This document shows, piece after piece, positions 61,353-64,000 of a DNA stretch of 64,000 nt. Position 1 is the first letter of the stretch, and every line of letters begins with the position of its first letter. Below the pieces are notes generated by a model. The model did not search any database. It was not told the origin of the DNA and saw nothing but the letters and a program-made list of their open reading frames with translations. The position numbers were made by a program, and so were the translations under genes. Source of the DNA: Luteirhabdus salina (lineage in GTDB: Bacteria > Bacteroidota > Bacteroidia > Flavobacteriales > Flavobacteriaceae); contig JALAHT010000001.1 of the NCBI GenBank assembly GCA_025384855.1, positions 496,001-560,000 on the forward strand. The letters run 5' to 3'.

Positions 61353-62876
61353 ATGAGTGATATACAAACAAAATCGGGAACGGCTATCGAAAAGCCGAAG
61401 TTTAAGGACACTTACGATAACTTTATTGGCGGAAAATGGGTGTCGCCTGTAAAAGGAGAATATTTTGAAAGTATTTCTCCCGTCGATGGCAACTCCTTTA
61501 CCAAAGTAGCGCGTTCTACCAAGGAAGATATCGATAAGGCGCTAGATGCTGCATGGGAAGCTGCCGAAAGCTGGAATAAATCCTCTGCTACCGAGCGAAG
61601 CAATGTCCTATTAAAAATTGCCGATATTATTGAAGATAACATTGAAGTATTAGCGCGTGCCGAAACATGGGACAATGGAAAACCAATCCGTGAGACTACC
61701 AACGCCGACCTTCCGCTAGCGGTTGACCATTTCCGATACTTCGCGGGAGTCATTCGTGCTGAAGAAGGTACCGCAAGCGAATTGGATGCGAATACTGTTT
61801 CCATGAATATTTGGGAACCGTTGGGCGTGGTCGGACAAATCATTCCATGGAACTTCCCTATTTTGATGGCTGCCTGGAAATTAGCCCCTGCCTTGGCTGC
61901 TGGAAACTGTGTGGTGTTGAAGCCTGCTGAGCAAACTCCAGTAGGCATCATGATTTTAGCCGAACTGATTCAGGATGTGGTTCCAAAAGGAGTCTTGAAC
62001 ATTGTAAATGGCTTTGGTCTCGAAGCAGGAAAACCATTAGCCTCAAGCCCAAGAATCAAGAAAATTGCCTTTACCGGAGAAACCACCACCGGACAATTGA
62101 TTATGCAATATGCATCCAAAAATATTATCCCCGTAACCTTGGAGCTAGGCGGAAAATCACCAAATATCTTCTTCAAGAGCGTTATGGATAAGGACGATGA
62201 ATTCCTTGACAAGGCCATTGAAGGAGCGGTACTTTTCGCCTTTAACCAAGGTGAAGTGTGTACCTGTCCGTCACGAATTTTGGTTGAAGAAAGCATCTTC
62301 GACGAATTTATGGAGAAAGTGGTGGAACGAACCAAAGCGATTAAAATCGGCCACCCGCTAGACCCTGAAACCATGATGGGCGCACAGGCTTCAAATGATC
62401 AGTATGAGAAGATCCTGAACTACATCAACATTGGTAAGGAAGAAGGCTGTGAGGTCTTGGCCGGTGGCGATAGCGCATATAATGAAGGCTTGGAAGGTGG
62501 TTATTATATCCAACCAACTATTTTCAAAGGAAATAACAAAATGCGGGTGTTCCAGGAAGAGATCTTTGGACCAGTAGTTTGCGTCACTTCCTTTAAGGAT
62601 GAAGCAGAAGCCATTGAAATAGCCAATGATACCCTCTACGGACTTGGTGCAGGGGTTTGGACTCGTGATATGCACCAGGCCTATCAAATTTCCCGTGAGG
62701 TTAAGGCCGGCCGTGTGTGGGTAAATAATTATCATGCGTATCCTGCCCATGCACCTTTTGGTGGCTATAAGAAGTCGGGAATCGGACGTGAAAACCACAA
62801 GATGATGCTAGATCATTACCGTCAGACCAAGAACATGCTTATTTCTTATGATAAGAACAAATTAGGATTCTTTTAG
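61353..62876 (+). CDS. NAD(P)-dependent aldehyde dehydrogenase
   Basis: 507 residues. Motifs: [34 protein letters not shown] (general base Glu), [12 protein letters not shown] (nucleophile Cys) and [10 protein letters not shown]. The [12 protein letters not shown] form is the one of the AldB/ExaC group that oxidises acetaldehyde and similar short aldehydes. It is divergent from an AraC regulator and followed by a terminator and a DUF779 gene, a well-known grouping. Confidence 0.94.
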   Translation: MSDIQTKSGTAIEKPKFKDTYDNFIGGKWVSPVKGEYFESISPVDGNSFTKVARSTKEDIDKALDAAWEAAESWNKSSATERSNVLLKIADIIEDNIEVLARAETWDNGKPIRETTNADLPLAVDHFRYFAGVIRAEEGTASELDANTVSMNIWEPLGVVGQIIPWNFPILMAAWKLAPALAAGNCVVLKPAEQTPVGIMILAELIQDVVPKGVLNIVNGFGLEAGKPLASSPRIKKIAFTGETTTGQLIMQYASKNIIPVTLELGGKSPNIFFKSVMDKDDEFLDKAIEGAVLFAFNQGEVCTCPSRILVEESIFDEFMEKVVERTKAIKIGHPLDPETMMGAQASNDQYEKILNYINIGKEEGCEVLAGGDSAYNEGLEGGYYIQPTIFKGNNKMRVFQEEIFGPVVCVTSFKDEAEAIEIANDTLYGLGAGVWTRDMHQAYQISREVKAGRVWVNNYHAYPAHAPFGGYKKSGIGRENHKMMLDHYRQTKNMLISYDKNKLGFF

Positions 62877-62898
62877 AAACTAGTTGCTATTGATTATT

Positions 62899-62925
62899 AG
62901 GGCCGGTATTTTCCGGCCCTTTTTG
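62899..62925 (+). terminator. Terminator after aldehyde dehydrogenase
   Basis: Perfect 8-bp stem AGGGCCGG/CCGGCCCT, 6-base loop, then T5. It lies 22 bases after the dehydrogenase stop and 15 before the DUF779 gene, so read-through would be needed for cotranscription. Confidence 0.9.
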
Positions 62926-62940
62926 TAAATTTAAATCGTT

Positions 62941-63333
62941 ATGAAGAAGACACGTGTAGACATTACCTCAGAAGCTTTTGATATTGTAGAACAGATGAAG
63001 GAACAACATGGTGAATTGATCTTTCACCAAAGCGGTGGCTGTTGCGACGGCTCCTCTCCTATGCTGCTTTCAAAGGAAGACTTTTATATCGATGAAAGTG
63101 ATATCCTGTTAGGTGAAGTAGCCAGCGTTCCGTTTTATATGAATCAGGACCAATATGAATATTGGAAACACACCCATCTAACGGTTAATATTACCAAAGG
63201 ACGAGGTTCGAGTTTTTCGGTTGAAATTCCCTTGGGCATCCGGTTCGTGATAAAATCACGCTTAATGACTGAAGAAGAAACCGAACATTTCCGAAAACTG
63301 GAAGCGCAACGAAACGAGTCCCTACCTTCTTAA
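62941..63333 (+). CDS. DUF779 family protein
   Basis: 130 residues. The N-terminal segment LIFHQSGGCCDGSSPMLL with adjacent cysteines is the DUF779 signature. Members are encoded next to aldehyde and alcohol dehydrogenases and are thought to help their function, perhaps in metal or redox handling; there is no proven reaction. The stop overlaps the stop region of the convergent peptidase gene by 4 bases. Confidence 0.9.
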   Translation: MKKTRVDITSEAFDIVEQMKEQHGELIFHQSGGCCDGSSPMLLSKEDFYIDESDILLGEVASVPFYMNQDQYEYWKHTHLTVNITKGRGSSFSVEIPLGIRFVIKSRLMTEEETEHFRKLEAQRNESLPS

Positions 63334-64000
63334 AAGGTTACCTCCACCTCCATCAGTTCGCCATCGCGTTCTATCGTGACGGTAGCCGTTTGCCCTTTTT
63401 CAAATTTTGAAAGCGACTTCATATAGCTCATCATGTCATTCACATCATGCTCGCCCATCTTCTTCACGATATCACCTTTCTGTAATCCCGCTTTCTGCGC
63501 TGGACGGTCTTCACTTACACCATCAATTCGCATTCCTTCACCATCGAAAAGATAATCGGGCACAACCCCTAAGGTTACTTTAAAATCGGGAACCGCTTCA
63601 CTTTCATTCTTGGTCTTTTTAAAGGCTAACTGACCATCATCATCCAAGTCTGAAATAATGTTATAGATATAGTTCTGGACCTTTTGCATACCTTCATAAT
63701 TCAACTTTTCGGCATCGTCGCCAGGCTTATGATAGTCTTCATGCTGACCGGTGAAAAAGTGAAGTACGGGAATATCGGCCAAATAAAAAGAAGTATGGTC
63801 GCTTGGTCCAACCCCACTTTCGTGCTCGGTGATGTTCAAGCCTTGGTCGTTATTCGCAAATAAGGTTTGCTTGAAAACGGGTGACGTTCCCACGCCGTGT
63901 ACCGCAAGTGTATTTTCTTCATTTAAACGCCCTACCATATCCATATTCATCATATAACTAACTTTTTTGGTATCGATGGTCGGATTCTTCACATAATAGT
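63330..64000 (-). CDS. M28-family metallopeptidase with PDZ domain, C-terminal part
   Basis: The frame stays open to the right edge, so at least 223 residues of a longer protein are present; a GTG at 63992 is internal. VSYMMNMDMVGRLNE, GVGPSDHTSFYLADIPVLHFFTG and HEDYHKPGDDAEKLN carry the conserved Asp and His region of M28 zinc aminopeptidases. The last ~90 residues form a PDZ domain (GVVPDYLFDGEGMRIDGVSEDRPAQKAGLQKGDIVKKMG). It is probably secreted. The N-terminal half, with the first zinc ligands and any signal peptide, is outside the window. Confidence 0.9.
   Translation of the reverse strand, partial: YYVKNPTIDTKKVSYMMNMDMVGRLNEENTLAVHGVGTSPVFKQTLFANNDQGLNITEHESGVGPSDHTSFYLADIPVLHFFTGQHEDYHKPGDDAEKLNYEGMQKVQNYIYNIISDLDDDGQLAFKKTKNESEAVPDFKVTLGVVPDYLFDGEGMRIDGVSEDRPAQKAGLQKGDIVKKMGEHDVNDMMSYMKSLSKFEKGQTATVTIERDGELMEVEVTF

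Overview
The window looks like chromosomal DNA from a marine member of the Flavobacteriaceae (Bacteroidota). The evidence is TAnnTTTG-type -7 promoter boxes, few Shine-Dalgarno sites, a type IX secretion (T9SS) sorting-domain protein, a SusC/SusD pair, a hybrid two-component system (HTCS) regulator, POT peptide transporters with a DPP-IV peptidase, a GYDIA-type GHMP kinase beside class II HMG-CoA reductase, and a LptC/PpiD envelope block. No ribosomal RNA, CRISPR array or prophage is visible. The only RNA gene called with confidence is tRNA-Phe(GAA).

Layout. 0-22 kb holds housekeeping and accessory genes: the end of an EgtD-like methyltransferase, DUF3124, DUF427, a class V aminotransferase, a 2TM protein with dihydrofolate reductase, a fructosamine-kinase-like protein, a PPOX-fold protein, FabD, GalE with a DegT aminotransferase, SurE, LpxB, TfoX-like, NlpC/P60 and ComEC. 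A peptide-scavenging cluster (DPP-IV plus two POT transporters) and two mevalonate-pathway genes follow. 22-27.5 kb has a candidate structured RNA, a T9SS cargo protein and a 1284-residue HTCS regulator. 27.6-35.3 kb is a minus-strand envelope block: coaX, an outer-membrane barrel, a TPR protein, lptC, a small membrane protein, a CBS/CorC-type membrane protein and ppiD. 35.3-38.6 kb has tRNA-Phe, a palindrome-rich spacer, a tryptophan-dioxygenase-family gene, a DUF481 protein, and about 490 bp of degenerate 7-bp repeats.

38.6-60.3 kb is the most interesting part. It is a long, mostly co-directional locus around ArsS, the radical-SAM enzyme that places a 5'-deoxyadenosyl group on dimethylarsenic. 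Around it lie an AhpD-like protein, two DUF2064/TIGR04282-type proteins, a TIGR04283-type glycosyltransferase, a purine-nucleoside phosphorylase, a degenerate metallophosphoesterase rich in cysteine, a rhodanese, a SusC/SusD pair, a sodium:solute symporter, a sterol-desaturase-like membrane hydroxylase, DUF547, hemerythrin, a GH113-like glycosidase, an FAD oxidoreductase and a NosR/NapH-like 4Fe-4S membrane protein, then two GT2 glycosyltransferases. I infer a complete arsenosugar assembly and handling pathway, in which the phosphorylase could remove adenine from the ArsS product. No ArsM methyltransferase is in the window.

The same region carries a REP/RAYT system: a Y1-type transposase gene flanked by two inverted copies of a palindrome. 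A third copy lies in frame, as exactly 11 codons, inside the TIGR04283-type glycosyltransferase. The window ends with an AraC regulator, aldehyde dehydrogenase, DUF779 and the C-terminal part of an M28 peptidase with a PDZ domain.
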